A stretch of DNA of 64,000 nt, taken from the NCBI RefSeq assembly GCF_001592935.1, contig NZ_LRDB01000007.1, positions 1 to 64,000 of the forward strand. The letters run 5' to 3'. The stretch is from Roseivirga echinicomitans. GTDB lineage: Bacteria; Bacteroidota; Bacteroidia; Cytophagales; Cyclobacteriaceae. Below are positions 51,597 to 61,500 of the stretch, one piece after another. Under the pieces are notes generated by a model. The model had not been told where the DNA came from and made no database searches. It worked only from the letters and a program-made list of their open reading frames with translations. Within the stretch, counting starts at the first letter, position 1, and each line of letters starts with the position of its first letter. Position numbers and translations under genes: made by a program.

Positions 51597-52294
51597 TTAA
51601 ATACCTGATCATAGACGATGAGCACATGGCCCATGAAATTATCAAGGGGTATTGTGACATGCTGCCGAATATGGAGTTGGTCAAACATTGCTATGATGCT
51701 TTAGAAGCCCTCGATTGCATGAGGGAAAATACAGTGGACTTAATTTTTCTGGATTTGAATATGCCCAAATTGAAGGGCTTCGAATTTCTAAAAACGCTTA
51801 CCCATCCACCCAAAGTGATTGTTACGACTGCTTATAAGGAATATGCGCTGGAAGGTTATGAGTTAGAAATTGCTGATTACCTATTAAAGCCTTTTGGTTT
51901 TGAACGCTTTTTAAAGGCCGTAAACAAAGCTACTCAGGTGAAAGCAAGTGCTCCTCCAATCACTCCGCGAGCAGAAAACACGCAACCCGAACATATCTTT
52001 CTTTATAGTGACAAAAAGCATGTTCAAGTGAAGGTAGCAGACGTGCTCTATATTGAAGCCGCAGGAAATTATGTCAAGGTCGTTTTAAGAGATAACACCT
52101 TATTTGTTAGAGAGAAGATCTCAGATTTATTAGTGCGACTTGCTTCCTCCGATTTTATCCAAGTGCATAAATCCTTTGTTGTCGCTAAAACACATATTGT
52201 TAGTGTTGAAGGCAACAGAATTCAAGTAGCAGGCCATACTGTCCCTATTGGCAAACTTTACCGCGCGAATGTGCTGGAGTTGTTAAAGGAGTAG
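51593..52294 (+). CDS. LytTR family DNA-binding response regulator
   Basis: The 233-residue protein has a receiver domain (IIDDEHMAHEII; phospho-acceptor Asp54 in FLDLNMPKLKGF; Lys in YLLKPFG) and a LytTR DNA-binding domain (VLYIEAAGNYVKVVL, FIQVHKSFVVAKTHI, VPIGKLYRANVLELL). It is coupled to the LytS-type kinase by a 4-bp overlap. Targets are unknown. A TTGTTGGTG hairpin lies 8 bp after the stop and may end the transcript or mark the start of the aldehyde dehydrogenase unit. Confidence 0.93.
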   Translation: MIKYLIIDDEHMAHEIIKGYCDMLPNMELVKHCYDALEALDCMRENTVDLIFLDLNMPKLKGFEFLKTLTHPPKVIVTTAYKEYALEGYELEIADYLLKPFGFERFLKAVNKATQVKASAPPITPRAENTQPEHIFLYSDKKHVQVKVADVLYIEAAGNYVKVVLRDNTLFVREKISDLLVRLASSDFIQVHKSFVVAKTHIVSVEGNRIQVAGHTVPIGKLYRANVLELLKE

Positions 52295-52302
52295 GGGGAG
52301 CG

Positions 52303-52328
52303 CCTTTGTTGGTGTTGTCACCAACAAG
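52303..52328. repeat. Terminal hairpin, left edge of the aldehyde dehydrogenase unit
   Basis: A CCT followed by TTGTTGGTG-TTGT-CACCAACAA. The same hairpin recurs at 55361, at both ends of 55408-55602 and of 56968-57160, at 58440 and at 62524. The next 37 bp (into the 3' end of the DUF779 gene) are also shared with the left halves of the two composite elements. Confidence 0.88.
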
Positions 52329-52337
52329 CTGTCATGG

Positions 52338-52712
52338 TTATTCGCCAACCGAAGAGTTATTCAATACAGCATTTTCTTCATCGCTGAATAATCTCGATTG
52401 AATAATGAAACGGAAACCCATGGGGATTTCCAAGGAGAAACTTGAGCCTCTGCCTTCAGTAATGTCAACAGTGAGGTGGGTGTGCTTCCAATAGTCAAAT
52501 TGGTCTTTGTTCATGTAGTAATTTACGCCAGCGATTTGACCTAATAGCACGTCACTATCATCTAGATACATGTCTTCTTTTTCGAAGATCATGGGTGAAG
52601 AACCATCGCAACAACCTCCGCTTTGATGAAAAATAAGTTCACCGTGTTTTTCTTGAAGCTGCTTTACAAGTGCTGCGGCTTTTTCTGTTATGGCTACTCT
52701 TTCTAGTTTCAT
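52338..52712 (-). CDS. DUF779 domain-containing protein (aldehyde dehydrogenase accessory)
   Basis: The 124-residue protein starts MKLERVAITEKAAALVKQLQ from the ATG at 52712 (a TTG three codons earlier is unlikely). The DUF779 pattern FHQSGGCCDGSSPMIF, with paired Cys, is followed by HTHLTVDITEGRGSSFSLEI and GFRF. DUF779 genes are commonly found beside aldehyde dehydrogenases; their role is unknown, and the Cys pair may bind metal. Its last eight to ten codons lie in sequence shared with the repeat elements at 55.4 and 57.0 kb. A terminator separates it from the upstream ALDH gene. Confidence 0.88.
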   Translation of the reverse strand: MKLERVAITEKAAALVKQLQEKHGELIFHQSGGCCDGSSPMIFEKEDMYLDDSDVLLGQIAGVNYYMNKDQFDYWKHTHLTVDITEGRGSSFSLEIPMGFRFIIQSRLFSDEENAVLNNSSVGE

Positions 52713-52732
52713 AATGTTCAATTTAGCTAATA

Positions 52733-52758
52733 AAAAGGCAAGCCAAATTTGGCTTGCC
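52733..52758 (-). terminator. Intrinsic terminator between ALDH and DUF779
   Basis: A perfect 22-bp palindrome (GGCAAGCCAAA/TTTGGCTTGCC) is followed on the minus strand by TTTTTATT. It lies 25 bp after the ALDH stop, so DUF779 expression needs read-through or its own promoter. Confidence 0.85.
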
Positions 52759-52782
52759 CTAGATTATAATGTTGAGGATCTA

Positions 52783-54282
52783 CTAAAAGAAGCCCAATTT
52801 ATTCTTGTCGTAAGAAATCAACATGTTCTTAGTTTGACGATAGTAATTCATCATCATTAGATGGTTCTCTCTACCGAAACCTGATTTTTTATACCCACCA
52901 AAAGGTGCGTGTGCAGGGTATGCATGGTAACAATTCACCCAAACTCTACCCGCTTTAATTGCTCTTGGAATTTGATACAATTGATGTGCATCTCTTGTCC
53001 AAACGCCAGCGCCTAAACCATAGAGCGTATCGTTTGCGATTTCCAATGCTTCGGCTTCATCTTTGAATTTGGTAACACAAACCACAGGGCCAAAGATCTC
53101 CTCTTGGAATACCCTCATTTTATTGTGGCCTTCCAAAATGGTAGGTTGTACGTAGAATCCGTTACCAAGTTCTCCATCCAATTTACAAGCTTCACCGCCA
53201 GTCAATACCTTGGCGCCTTCTTCTTTTCCAATTTTGATATAAGATAAAATTTTCTCGAATTGGTCGTTGGAGGCCTGAGCACCCACCATACAAGCAGTAT
53301 TATACGGGTTTGATTGTACAATCGCTTCGGTTCTGGCGATTACACGCTCCATGAATTTATCGTAAATGTCTTCTTGCACCAATAACCTTGAAGGGCAGGT
53401 ACAAACTTCTCCTTGGTTGAAGGCAAACAATACAGCTCCTTCAATGGCTTTGTCTAGGAATGCATCATCTTCATCCATTACACTATTAAAGAAAATATTA
53501 GGCGACTTGCCACCCAACTCCATGGTCACAGGATTGAGGTTTTTAGAAGCATACTGCATTATGAGCTGTCCCGTAGTGGTTTCGCCAGTAAAAGCTACTT
53601 TGTCCACTTCTGAGCTAGATGCCAAGGGCTTTCCTGCTTCTGGACCAAAACCGTGAATTACATTTACTACACCAGGAGGGAATACCTCGGCAATTTTCTC
53701 CATTAATAGCGTAGCCGTAGAGGGTGTTTGTTCTGCAGGTTTTAATACCACGCAGTTACCGGCAGCGAGTGCAGGAGGAAGTTTCCAAGACAACATTAGG
53801 AGTGGGAAATTCCAAGGAATAATTTGCGCTACAACGCCCAGCGGCTCCTTGATATTCATTGAAAGCGTATTTTCGTCTAACTCCGTAGCCGAACCTTCTT
53901 CTGCTCTAATTACTGCTGCGAAATATCTCCAATGATCAACAGCCAAGGGGACATCAGCATTTAGAGTTTCTCTGATGGGCTTGCCGTTATCGCAAGTTTC
54001 TACCAGTGCAAACTCTTCAAGGTTGGCTTCAATAATATCGGCTACTTTGTTGAGTAATGCTGCCCTAGCGGCTGCTGAGGTATTGCCCCATGTCTCTTTG
54101 GCTGCATTGGCCGCGGCTACCGCGTTTTCTACATCGGCTTGCTTAGACCGCGGGTACTTTGCTATTAGGGAGTTGTCGACAGGGGAGGTGTTGTCGAAAT
54201 ATTCGCCATCGACTGGGGCAACGAACTTGCCGTTAATGAAATTCCCATATTTTTCCTTAAATTTTGGTTTACTGTAACTCAT
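52783..54282 (-). CDS. NAD(P)-dependent aldehyde dehydrogenase
   Basis: The 499-residue aldehyde dehydrogenase oxidises aldehydes to acids. It has the NAD-binding region [20 protein letters not shown] (near 157-176), the general-base Glu in [11 protein letters not shown] (near 264) and the nucleophile in [12 protein letters not shown], with the catalytic Cys near 300. The C-terminus [20 protein letters not shown] is typical of the acetaldehyde/ExaC-like group. It is flanked by DUF779 and a divergent AraC regulator, the common arrangement for such dehydrogenases. The substrate is likely a short aldehyde. Confidence 0.93.
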   Translation of the reverse strand: MSYSKPKFKEKYGNFINGKFVAPVDGEYFDNTSPVDNSLIAKYPRSKQADVENAVAAANAAKETWGNTSAAARAALLNKVADIIEANLEEFALVETCDNGKPIRETLNADVPLAVDHWRYFAAVIRAEEGSATELDENTLSMNIKEPLGVVAQIIPWNFPLLMLSWKLPPALAAGNCVVLKPAEQTPSTATLLMEKIAEVFPPGVVNVIHGFGPEAGKPLASSSEVDKVAFTGETTTGQLIMQYASKNLNPVTMELGGKSPNIFFNSVMDEDDAFLDKAIEGAVLFAFNQGEVCTCPSRLLVQEDIYDKFMERVIARTEAIVQSNPYNTACMVGAQASNDQFEKILSYIKIGKEEGAKVLTGGEACKLDGELGNGFYVQPTILEGHNKMRVFQEEIFGPVVCVTKFKDEAEALEIANDTLYGLGAGVWTRDAHQLYQIPRAIKAGRVWVNCYHAYPAHAPFGGYKKSGFGRENHLMMMNYYRQTKNMLISYDKNKLGFF

Positions 54283-54399
54283 ATTGTTTTTCTTTAGATT
54301 TATAACACTGTTTAGAAACCCAAGCTCGTTTAAAACAATAAACTCTGATAAGACGATAGTCTTAGATAATGAAATGAAAATCTGATTCTACCTTAAACC

Positions 54400-55332
54400 A
54401 TGGAAAGACTACTCCAAAAGCATAAGCGGGAAAGAAAATTGACCACTCTGGTTGAGAACTATACGGTATATAATTCGGCCTATTCAGAACTTAATATTTT
54501 TGAAACCCACCAAGCGGCTGAAAAGGTTAGTTTAACATTTGATTACCCTGTTTTGGCCAGTATGCTTACGGGTAAGAAGGTAATGCACCTTGAAGATATG
54601 ACGTCCTTCGATTTTTTTCCAGGCGAATCTGTCGTGATTCCGAGTGGTAAAAAGATGCTGATCGATTTTCCTGAAGCTACGAGGAAAACACCTACCCAAT
54701 GTTTGGCACTTACTATTGATCCGAGCAAAATAAATGAAGTGGTAGATTCATTTAATGAAATGACAATTATTGATTTGCAGGAGAATGGCAACTGGAATCT
54801 GACAGAAAATTCATTTCATTTAGATAACCATAAGGGAATCCAACAGTTGGTAGATAGGTTGGTGTATACATTTACTGAAGATCATACTTCCAAGGATATC
54901 TTTATTGATGGCATTATCAAAGAGTTGATTATTAGGTTACTGCAATCAAAAGCCAGGAACTCCTTGTTAGAAAGCACTGAAAACTTCTTGAGCGACCATC
55001 GAATTGCCTATGCGATTGGTTATATCAAGGCGCATCTTACGGAGAACATTTCTATTGATAAATTGGTGGATAAAGCTTGTATGAGCAAGTCCCATTTTTT
55101 CAAGATTTTCAAAAACACATTGGGCATATCCCCCATAGATTATATTACCTGTGAACGCATTAAGCTTTCTAAGAAGCTTATAAAAAGTACGAATCATCAA
55201 ATTTCTGAAATAGCCTACCTATCAGGCTTTAATAACCCCAGTTACTTCACTAAGAAATTTAAAGAATATGAATTAATCACCCCCGGTGAGTTTAAACACA
55301 TTCTCTCTACAAAATCTAGAATTATACATTAG
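54400..55332 (+). CDS. AraC family transcriptional regulator of the aldehyde dehydrogenase module
   Basis: The 310-residue protein has an N-terminal AraC-type sensing domain (residues 10-180, FFPGESVVIPSGKKMLIDFP) and a C-terminal pair of HTH motifs: IDKLVDKACMSKSHFFKIFK, then ISEIAYLSGFNNPSYFTKKF with the family signature. It probably activates the divergent ALDH gene 117 bp away in response to an aldehyde or alcohol. The last codons (TKSRIIH, stop) and the following 25 bp are repeated almost exactly at 55537-55582 and, in decayed form, near 57094. Confidence 0.9.
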   Translation: MERLLQKHKRERKLTTLVENYTVYNSAYSELNIFETHQAAEKVSLTFDYPVLASMLTGKKVMHLEDMTSFDFFPGESVVIPSGKKMLIDFPEATRKTPTQCLALTIDPSKINEVVDSFNEMTIIDLQENGNWNLTENSFHLDNHKGIQQLVDRLVYTFTEDHTSKDIFIDGIIKELIIRLLQSKARNSLLESTENFLSDHRIAYAIGYIKAHLTENISIDKLVDKACMSKSHFFKIFKNTLGISPIDYITCERIKLSKKLIKSTNHQISEIAYLSGFNNPSYFTKKFKEYELITPGEFKHILSTKSRIIH

Positions 55333-55360
55333 AGAATAAACCGAAAGGTGGCTTGTTTTA

Positions 55361-55385
55361 CCTTTGTTGGTGTTGTCACCAACAA
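55361..55385. repeat. Terminal hairpin, right edge of the aldehyde dehydrogenase unit
   Basis: CCT followed by TTGTTGGTG-TTGT-CACCAACAA, 28 bp past the araC stop. It also sits between CCGAAAGG (55341) and CCTTTCGG (55400), an additional inverted pair. Confidence 0.88.
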
Positions 55386-55407
55386 ATCTATATCCTCACC
55401 CTTTCGG

Positions 55408-55602
55408 CCTTTGTAGGTGTTGTCACCAACAAACTGTTAAGGTTATTCAAACTGTCATAGTTATTTTTCAACCGAAAAGTTATCCAAACAACTCCGTATA
55501 GTATTTTAGGAGTTTGAAAAGCACATTCTGAACCAGAAATCTAGAATTATACATTAGAGAATAAACCGAAAGGTGGCTTGTTGGTGACAACACCAACAAG
55601 GG
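55408..55602. mobile_element. Composite MITE-like element A
   Basis: The 195-bp element has inverted terminal hairpins. The left half on the minus strand is a decayed copy of the DUF779 3' end (AATAACT-TTCGGTTG and so on). The right half on the plus strand is a decayed copy of the araC 3' end, translating as EFEKHILNQKSRIIH-stop against EFKHILSTKSRIIH-stop in araC. The last 45 bp before the right hairpin are identical to the araC end. It is about 85% identical to element B. Confidence 0.75.
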
Positions 55603-55628
55603 CAAAAATGTATAGATAGATTTTTATA

Positions 55629-55757
55629 CGACCCCGATGGGGTCGCACCTTATTTTTCATACTTTGAGTTATAAAGGTTTAATCCCTCCGGGATTTGTTT
55701 CATGGGCTAAGCCTTTTCTTTAAGCCGAAAGGGCCTGTTGGTAGCACCAATAACAGG
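55629..55757. repeat. Three further hairpins between element A and the VOC gene
   Basis: CGACCCC-GAT-GGGGTCG (55629-55645), AATCCC-TCC-GGGATT (55681-55695) and a degenerate CCTGTTGGT...ACCAATAACAGG (55730-55756) lie in succession. The last is probably a mutated relative of the TTGTTGGTG hairpin. The whole 55333-55776 interval is therefore repeats, with no gene. Confidence 0.72.
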
Positions 55758-55776
55758 GGCGAGTATTTAACCGCTT

Positions 55777-56289
55777 TTACTCCGAATAAGCGCCAGAAGA
55801 ATAGGTTAACTCATAACTGTGCGTATAGATTTCAAACACAATTCCGAATGGATCTTCTACATAACACATTTTGAAAGGTTTGTCCTTTGGGTAGTATTCC
55901 CTGATGGGCATTCTCTGCTTACCACCGTGGGCCAAAATCTTATCAATAAGCTCCTCAATATTGGGATCTTGCACACAGAAATGGAAAAGCCCCGTATTGA
56001 AAGGGTTAAACGCTGGCGCTTCTTTAACTCCGTGAGGGAAAGAGAACAGTTCAATTCCAATTCCATCTGAGGTGGCTAAATGCGCAATTTCAAACTCTTC
56101 CCAATCATCGCCAAAAACGTCAATGCACATTTGACCAATGGCGGTTTCCTTTTCTTTCTTCACTTTAGACGGCTTCATTATGATATACCAACCCATCACT
56201 TCTGAATAGAATTCGACTGCTTTATGAATGTCTGGCACCGTAATGCCTATGTGCGAGAATGACCTCGGGTAGTTATCCTGTTTCTTCAT
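55777..56289 (-). CDS. VOC family (glyoxalase/dioxygenase superfamily) protein
   Basis: The 170-residue protein has two vicinal-oxygen-chelate half-domains: SHIGITVPDIHKAVEFYSEV with a metal-ligand His, GLFHFCVQDPNIEELIDKI, and a C-terminal YVEDPFGIVFEIYTHS with a ligand Glu. Together they form a metal site. Substrate and reaction (lactoylglutathione lyase, ring-cleaving dioxygenase or epimerase) cannot be told. It is followed upstream by an SDR gene 15 bp away, so the two probably form an operon dealing with reactive carbonyls. Confidence 0.85.
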   Translation of the reverse strand: MKKQDNYPRSFSHIGITVPDIHKAVEFYSEVMGWYIIMKPSKVKKEKETAIGQMCIDVFGDDWEEFEIAHLATSDGIGIELFSFPHGVKEAPAFNPFNTGLFHFCVQDPNIEELIDKILAHGGKQRMPIREYYPKDKPFKMCYVEDPFGIVFEIYTHSYELTYSSGAYSE

Positions 56290-56304
56290 GGTTTTAAATT
56301 AATA

Positions 56305-56937
56305 TTAATGCACTGCTTTTTCAACAGGCGTTTCACCGGCTAAAATTTCGAAAGTCTGGTTTTGTTTTACACCGTCTTCCAATACTTCCACCAAGGTTTT
56401 GGCCACATCGGCCCTTGAAATACTTCCCTGCTTGTCTAATTTTTCTTTGAGCTGAATTTTGCCTGTTCCGTCTTTATCAGTGAGGCCACCCGGCCGTACA
56501 ATGCTATACTCCAAACCGCTATTAAGTAGATGATTGTCCGCATTTTGCTTCGCTTTCAAATACTCTTCAAGGTCATCACTTACCGAAGGATTATCTGCGC
56601 CCATGGAGCTGAGCATTACAAACTTTCCGACTCCTGCTTTTTTAGCGGCATCTGTTAAGTTTTTGGCTCCCTCTTGGTCTACCGCAATTACCTTTTTGCC
56701 TTTGGAACCCGCAGCGAAAATTACTTTATCCACTCCAGTTACCGCATGGCTCAAATCTTTTTCCAGATCGGCCAGCACTGCTGCTACTCCATCTTTCTCA
56801 AAAGCTTCTTTTTGCGCTTCTTTTCTAACCATTGCGATGGGCCGATAGCGGTCCGATGCTTGGAGTAATTCAACAATAATTTTACCTGTTGTGCCGTTTG
56901 CTCCGGCTATTAATATGTTTTGTTTTTTGTCAGTCAT
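56305..56937 (-). CDS. NAD(P)-binding atypical SDR protein (YwnB/SDR5-like)
   Basis: The 210-residue protein starts with ILIAGANGTTGKIIVELLQA (residues 9-28), the nucleotide-binding motif of atypical SDRs. FAAGSKGKKVIAVDQEGAKN, MLSSMGADNP and YSIVRPGGLTD complete the fold. Such proteins serve as NAD(P)H-dependent reductases or redox sensors. It is probably co-transcribed with the VOC gene. Composite element B lies just upstream (56968-57160). Confidence 0.87.
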   Translation of the reverse strand: MTDKKQNILIAGANGTTGKIIVELLQASDRYRPIAMVRKEAQKEAFEKDGVAAVLADLEKDLSHAVTGVDKVIFAAGSKGKKVIAVDQEGAKNLTDAAKKAGVGKFVMLSSMGADNPSVSDDLEEYLKAKQNADNHLLNSGLEYSIVRPGGLTDKDGTGKIQLKEKLDKQGSISRADVAKTLVEVLEDGVKQNQTFEILAGETPVEKAVH

Positions 56938-56967
56938 GTGATTTTTACTTTAGAGATTAATAATCTG

Positions 56968-57160
56968 CCTTTGTTGGTGTTGTCACCAACAAACTGTTAA
57001 GATTATTCAAACTGTCATAGTTGTTTTTCAATCGAAAAATCATCCAAACAGCCCCATAGAGTTTTATAAATTTGAAAAGCATATTCTGAACCAGAAATCT
57101 TGAATTATACATTAGAGAATAGAGAGAAAGGAGGCTTGTTGGTGACAACACCAACAAGGG
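56968..57160. mobile_element. Composite MITE-like element B
   Basis: A 193-bp relative of element A with the same left-to-right order: hairpin, decayed DUF779 3' end, decayed araC 3' end, hairpin. The araC-like part translates as EFYKFEKHILNQKS before a stop created by TCTTGA. It fills the space between the SDR gene (from 56937) and the quinone oxidoreductase stop at 57168, and may terminate the latter. Confidence 0.75.
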
Positions 57161-57167
57161 CAAGCGC

Positions 57168-58151
57168 TTAGGACATGCTTATAATCACCTTTCCCTTGGC
57201 TCTTCCTGTGGCCAGGTATAAGTAGGCTTCAATGCCTTCAGCGAAAGGATAGACTTTGTCGATGATCGGTTTGATTCTACCTTCTTTCACCATCACAGAA
57301 ATTTCATCGAGTTGCTCCCCATTGGGCTGCATCCAAGTCAGTTTGTAATTGGCCGACTTTTCTTTGATCAAACGAGCGAGGTTTTCTGGTAATTCGTAGC
57401 CTTTTATGCCCATCATGGCGGCAGTTTCCTCATCTGGAACCCCCGCAATGCTGGTTACTTTGCCACCTTCTTTGATCACCTGAAAGGCATCTAGCGTATA
57501 GTCGCCACCCAGTGTGTCGAAGACGAGGTCGAGGTCTGAAACGATGGATTTATAGTCTTCCTTTTTATAGTCGATTACACGGTCGGCACCGAGTGATTTT
57601 ACCCAGTGGACGTTTTTGGTGCTGGTGGTTGTGTATACATAGGCGCCTTTGGCCTTGGCATACTGTATGGCAAAACTGCCCACGCCACCTGAGCCTGCAT
57701 GAATAAGGATGCGGTCATTTTTATTCAAACCCACACGTTCTAAGGCTTGTATGGAAGTAAGTCCGATTAAGGGCAAACTGGCGGCTTCTTCGAAAGAAAT
57801 GTTTTCTGGTTTTTTGGAAACCACAGTACTTTCAACAGCGACAAACTCCGCTACTGTACCCATCTGTTGTTGGGGCACTCGGGCATATACTGCATCACCC
57901 ACTTCAAAGCCAGTGACCTCTGTGCCTTTCTCTACAATGATGCCACTGACATCAAAGCCAGTGGAACTGGGTAAATCCAAGGGAACCATGTCTTTCAAAC
58001 CTCCGCTCACCAGTTTGTAATCAATAGGGTTGAGGGAGGCTGCTTTGGTTTGAATAAGAATACTGGTAGCGTTGCTACTTGGTTTTGCGGTTTCGTTGAT
58101 GGCCAAACCGTCTTTCAATTCACCGTATTTTATAATTTGTAATGCTTTCAT
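57168..58151 (-). CDS. NADP-dependent quinone oxidoreductase (MDR family)
   Basis: The 327-residue zinc-independent MDR enzyme has a GroES-like domain (STGFDVSGIIVEKGTEVTGF) and a Rossmann domain with ILIHAGSGGVGSFAIQYAKA near residue 147. DRVIDYKKEDY and VFDTLGGDYTLDAF follow. It likely reduces quinones or alpha,beta-unsaturated carbonyls with NADPH. Together with the aldehyde dehydrogenase, VOC and SDR genes it suggests a carbonyl/aldehyde detoxification neighbourhood. Confidence 0.88.
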   Translation of the reverse strand: MKALQIIKYGELKDGLAINETAKPSSNATSILIQTKAASLNPIDYKLVSGGLKDMVPLDLPSSTGFDVSGIIVEKGTEVTGFEVGDAVYARVPQQQMGTVAEFVAVESTVVSKKPENISFEEAASLPLIGLTSIQALERVGLNKNDRILIHAGSGGVGSFAIQYAKAKGAYVYTTTSTKNVHWVKSLGADRVIDYKKEDYKSIVSDLDLVFDTLGGDYTLDAFQVIKEGGKVTSIAGVPDEETAAMMGIKGYELPENLARLIKEKSANYKLTWMQPNGEQLDEISVMVKEGRIKPIIDKVYPFAEGIEAYLYLATGRAKGKVIISMS

Positions 58152-58417
58152 AATTGATTTTATATTGAATTTTACGCAGATGTGCTGGCCTCAAGCTGCC
58201 GATTACTTCCTTGTACAAATGATCTTGAATTGACCTGACAATATCTAGATTTCAGGCCTTTTGAAAGGGAGCTTGATCCAATCATCTAGCTTCTCCTACA
58301 ACACAAAAGCATCAGATATGTTCCCGAAAATTCTAATAGCATTAGACGGGGAGGGGCTTATGTTTGGAAGTGGGGTGTTGTGCTTTGGGTGAAAGTGGAG
58401 GAGGGGTGTTTTAAGGA

Positions 58418-58463
58418 AGAATAAACCAAAATGCGGCTTGTTGGTGACAACACCAACAAGGGC
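58418..58463. repeat. Solo right end of the composite element family
   Basis: AGAATAAACC, then AAAATGCGGC and the TTGTTGGTG-ACAA-CACCAACAA hairpin match the right end of elements A and B; no left half is present. It lies in the 58152-58511 gap, which otherwise has no ORF or clear signal. Confidence 0.72.
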
Positions 58464-58511
58464 GAAAGTTTCAATATAAATTAGAGGTATCTATATTTTC
58501 ACTAAGTGGTA

Positions 58512-61500
58512 CTAATCTTTGGTATCCATTAAAACTTTCACAAACTCACCTACAACTCTCATTTCTGCAGCGTTTTCTGCAGTGATGATTATGTTTTGGT
58601 ACGAGCTGTCAAATGAGTTTGGTCTTAACACAACTGAAGTGTGACCCCATGATTCTTCTGAAACAGACTTTTCACTTGAGTAGGTTTTGATGGTAAAAGC
58701 AGAGTTGAAATCTGGATCCTGAATATCAATGTTTTCTACCAACACAATTTTACCATTTCTGCTACCACCAGTGTATGGTTTGAACAAGCAAATAGAACCG
58801 TGCGGGATGACTCTATTCATTGATTCACCAATGATTTTACAAGCGAAATAATCGTTGCTTGAACTGTTTTCTGGACCTTCAATGAGAGTAAAATCCTTCT
58901 CTGATTGTAATTCGCTAAATGTGCCTGCAGCAGCATAAAAGTCATACAATGGAATTGGGTTTCTCAGTTCTTCTTCAAAACTCAAAGATTGCTGAATCGG
59001 AATGACTTTGGCTGTTTTTGCTGGCTTAACAGTCTTGATCGCTGACTTCTCATGTAAATAATTGAACATGATAGATGTCACAGGATTAGCTAAGTTGAAT
59101 CGAATTTTCACCACCGAAAGCTGCTTCCCTTTGTCGTTAGGCATGGTGGTTTGCTCCACTTTATTCAATTCAGGACTTACCTCGCCCATGTAGTAGAAAT
59201 CCATTCCTTCATCATTATTCTTTTTAATAAACAACGGAAGGCGAATAGGGCCCTTTTGACCTAAAATAGATTGAACATCATTGCTGCTCAACGACCTGTT
59301 GGACTTCGACATCCAATCAAATTCTTTATTGTTTACAAACTCATCTTCATACTTTGTCGATTCCGAAATATGCTCTTCTTTGTGATAGTTCACAAAAATT
59401 GGACAATGTTCATTATCAGGACTTACGAGATATCCTCCTACGTTCTGGGCAACGGGATTTTCCGCCACATTCAATATTCTGAACACATCTTTCCGCGAAT
59501 ACTTTCTGTAAAGCACAAATCCATTTTGCCATTTGTCTGCGTCAAACAATCTGTTAAACTCGTAAATTGAGTAAGCTGCTGAATCGACCAGAAAGCGCTT
59601 GAATTCAGTTTGGTTTAAGTGCGCAGAAAACGCGTTCGAAAAGACAAAATTTCCGTTTACAATGCTTAGAATATCTAAGTCATAGATCTCTTTAGCAGGG
59701 AGCATTTTGCCGTCTTTCTTTTCGCGAACAAACTCAAAATTCAAGTTAGAAACGCAAGATTTTATGGTCTCTTCAGAAATGGAATATCCATGATTTTTAA
59801 GCACTTGTTCTTTCAATTCTTTCACGGAAAGCTTACTTGATTCGATCAGTGTTTTGAGGATTAGACTTTCTTCAAGTCGTTTTGAGTTGTTTATTTCTTT
59901 AGCAAACAACTCCAGTAATTTCATCTGTTGTTTTGATAATGCTATGTTTTCTGCTTTCTCAACTTTTACGATAAAGTTGTAATAGGAATTAGCGTAATCC
60001 ACGAATAAGAAAGGATCGCGAGAACCATGCTCAATAAAATCCATCATCATTGGAGTTCTACCCAGCTTGAATTTCAAAAGGTTGTAATCCTTTTTCAAGT
60101 CAGCATACAACTGCATGTTAGCAGTGTCAATGGATTGGAAGATTCTCTCTTTGGTGATTTCATCAAAATTGATGGTAGAAGCTCCCGGAATCATTCTGCT
60201 GCCTTCCGTTATCAATTTCCTCAAAGAGTCTTTGTTGTAAGATGTATCGCCATACAATGCGATAGGAATGAGGTAATTGTTTTCATAGTTTCCGATGAAA
60301 TCAATAACCGTCAAGTACCCTTTCCCATCCACTTTTCTTAATCCTCTACCCAATTGTTGAATGAATATAATCGCTGAATCTGTTGGGCGAAGCATGATGA
60401 TCTGATTGATTTTTGGAATATCAATCCCTTCATTGAAAATGTCTACAGTGAAGATGTAATCGAGTTTTGCGCTCAGATTATCGGTCTCTATTTTTTCAAT
60501 CGCTCTGGCTCTTTCTTCTTCAGAACTATCGCCTGTCAAGGCAATCGTTTTAAATCCTTTTGAATTGAATAATTCGGATAATTCAACGGCTTCGTTCTTT
60601 CTGGAGCAGAAGATCAAACCTCTTGTAATTCCATTATCGCTGCCATAGAATTTGACTTGCTCAATAATGCGTTCAACGCGTTCACTCGAAACTAAATATC
60701 TAAAATCCGATTTTCTATCGACTTCGGTGTCGTCAATTGATAAATCAGTAATGCCATAATAATGAAACGAACTAAGCATTTCCTCTTCCATTGCTCTGTT
60801 TAATCGGATTTCATAAGCAATGTTATGGTCGAAGAGTTGAAATATGTCATTGCCATCAGTTCGCTCAGGTGTGGCGGTCATTCCGAGTAGAAATTTTGGT
60901 TCAAAGTGCTCAATCAAACGCAAATATGAATCAGCTCCAGACCGATGCGTTTCATCAATTATGATGTAATCAAAATGATCTTTCTTGAAGTTGTCTAAGT
61001 GGTTTGCTTTTGAAATGGTTTGAATAGTGGAAAACACAAAGTCACAATCCAAATTTTGCTCACTTCCAGAATACAAACCCATGGTTTTATCGTTCCCAAA
61101 AACACTTTTAAATGTGTTTAGTGAGTCTTTCGCAATGGTCAACCGATGAACTACGAAAAGCAATTTTTTCGAGTTAAAAGCTTTCGCATCGAATGCTGAT
61201 AAATAGGTTTTTCCAGTTCCTGTTGCCGAAATGATGAGCGCTTTGTTTTTTCCCTCAGCCCGCAAGTTTTTAAGATTTTCCAATGCTTCTTTTTGCATTG
61301 AATTCGGGGTGATCTGCGCTTGAGTTTCAGTTAAGCTTTCAAGCTTGTTTTTTCGATTTAGAAGAAATTGACTCTGATAGATTTTTTCATAAGTCAAAAT
61401 ATATTCTGCCGTTACATTCTCTCCTTTTTTAAAATCAGATCGAAATTCATTCAGTATTTTTTCAACGAGACCACTTTCATCTAACGCGGATACTTTAATA

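Larger units (their letters stand above)
52303..55385. mobile_element. Candidate mobile unit: hairpin-DUF779-ALDH-araC-hairpin
   Basis: A 3.08-kb unit has a copy of the TTGTTGGTG hairpin just outside the 3' ends of both outward-facing outer genes (DUF779 on minus, araC on plus). The sequences just inside each hairpin are exactly those found, decayed, at the left and right halves of two 195-bp composite elements nearby. The simplest reading is that the composites are internally deleted copies of this unit. No transposase is encoded, so any mobility would need help in trans. Boundaries are inferred by eye and target-site duplications are not evident. Confidence 0.4.

Noticed and set aside
55361-57160. 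Repeated hairpins considered as a CRISPR array
   Set aside because: Spacing is irregular, the sequences between hairpins are themselves homologous gene remnants, and there are no cas genes.
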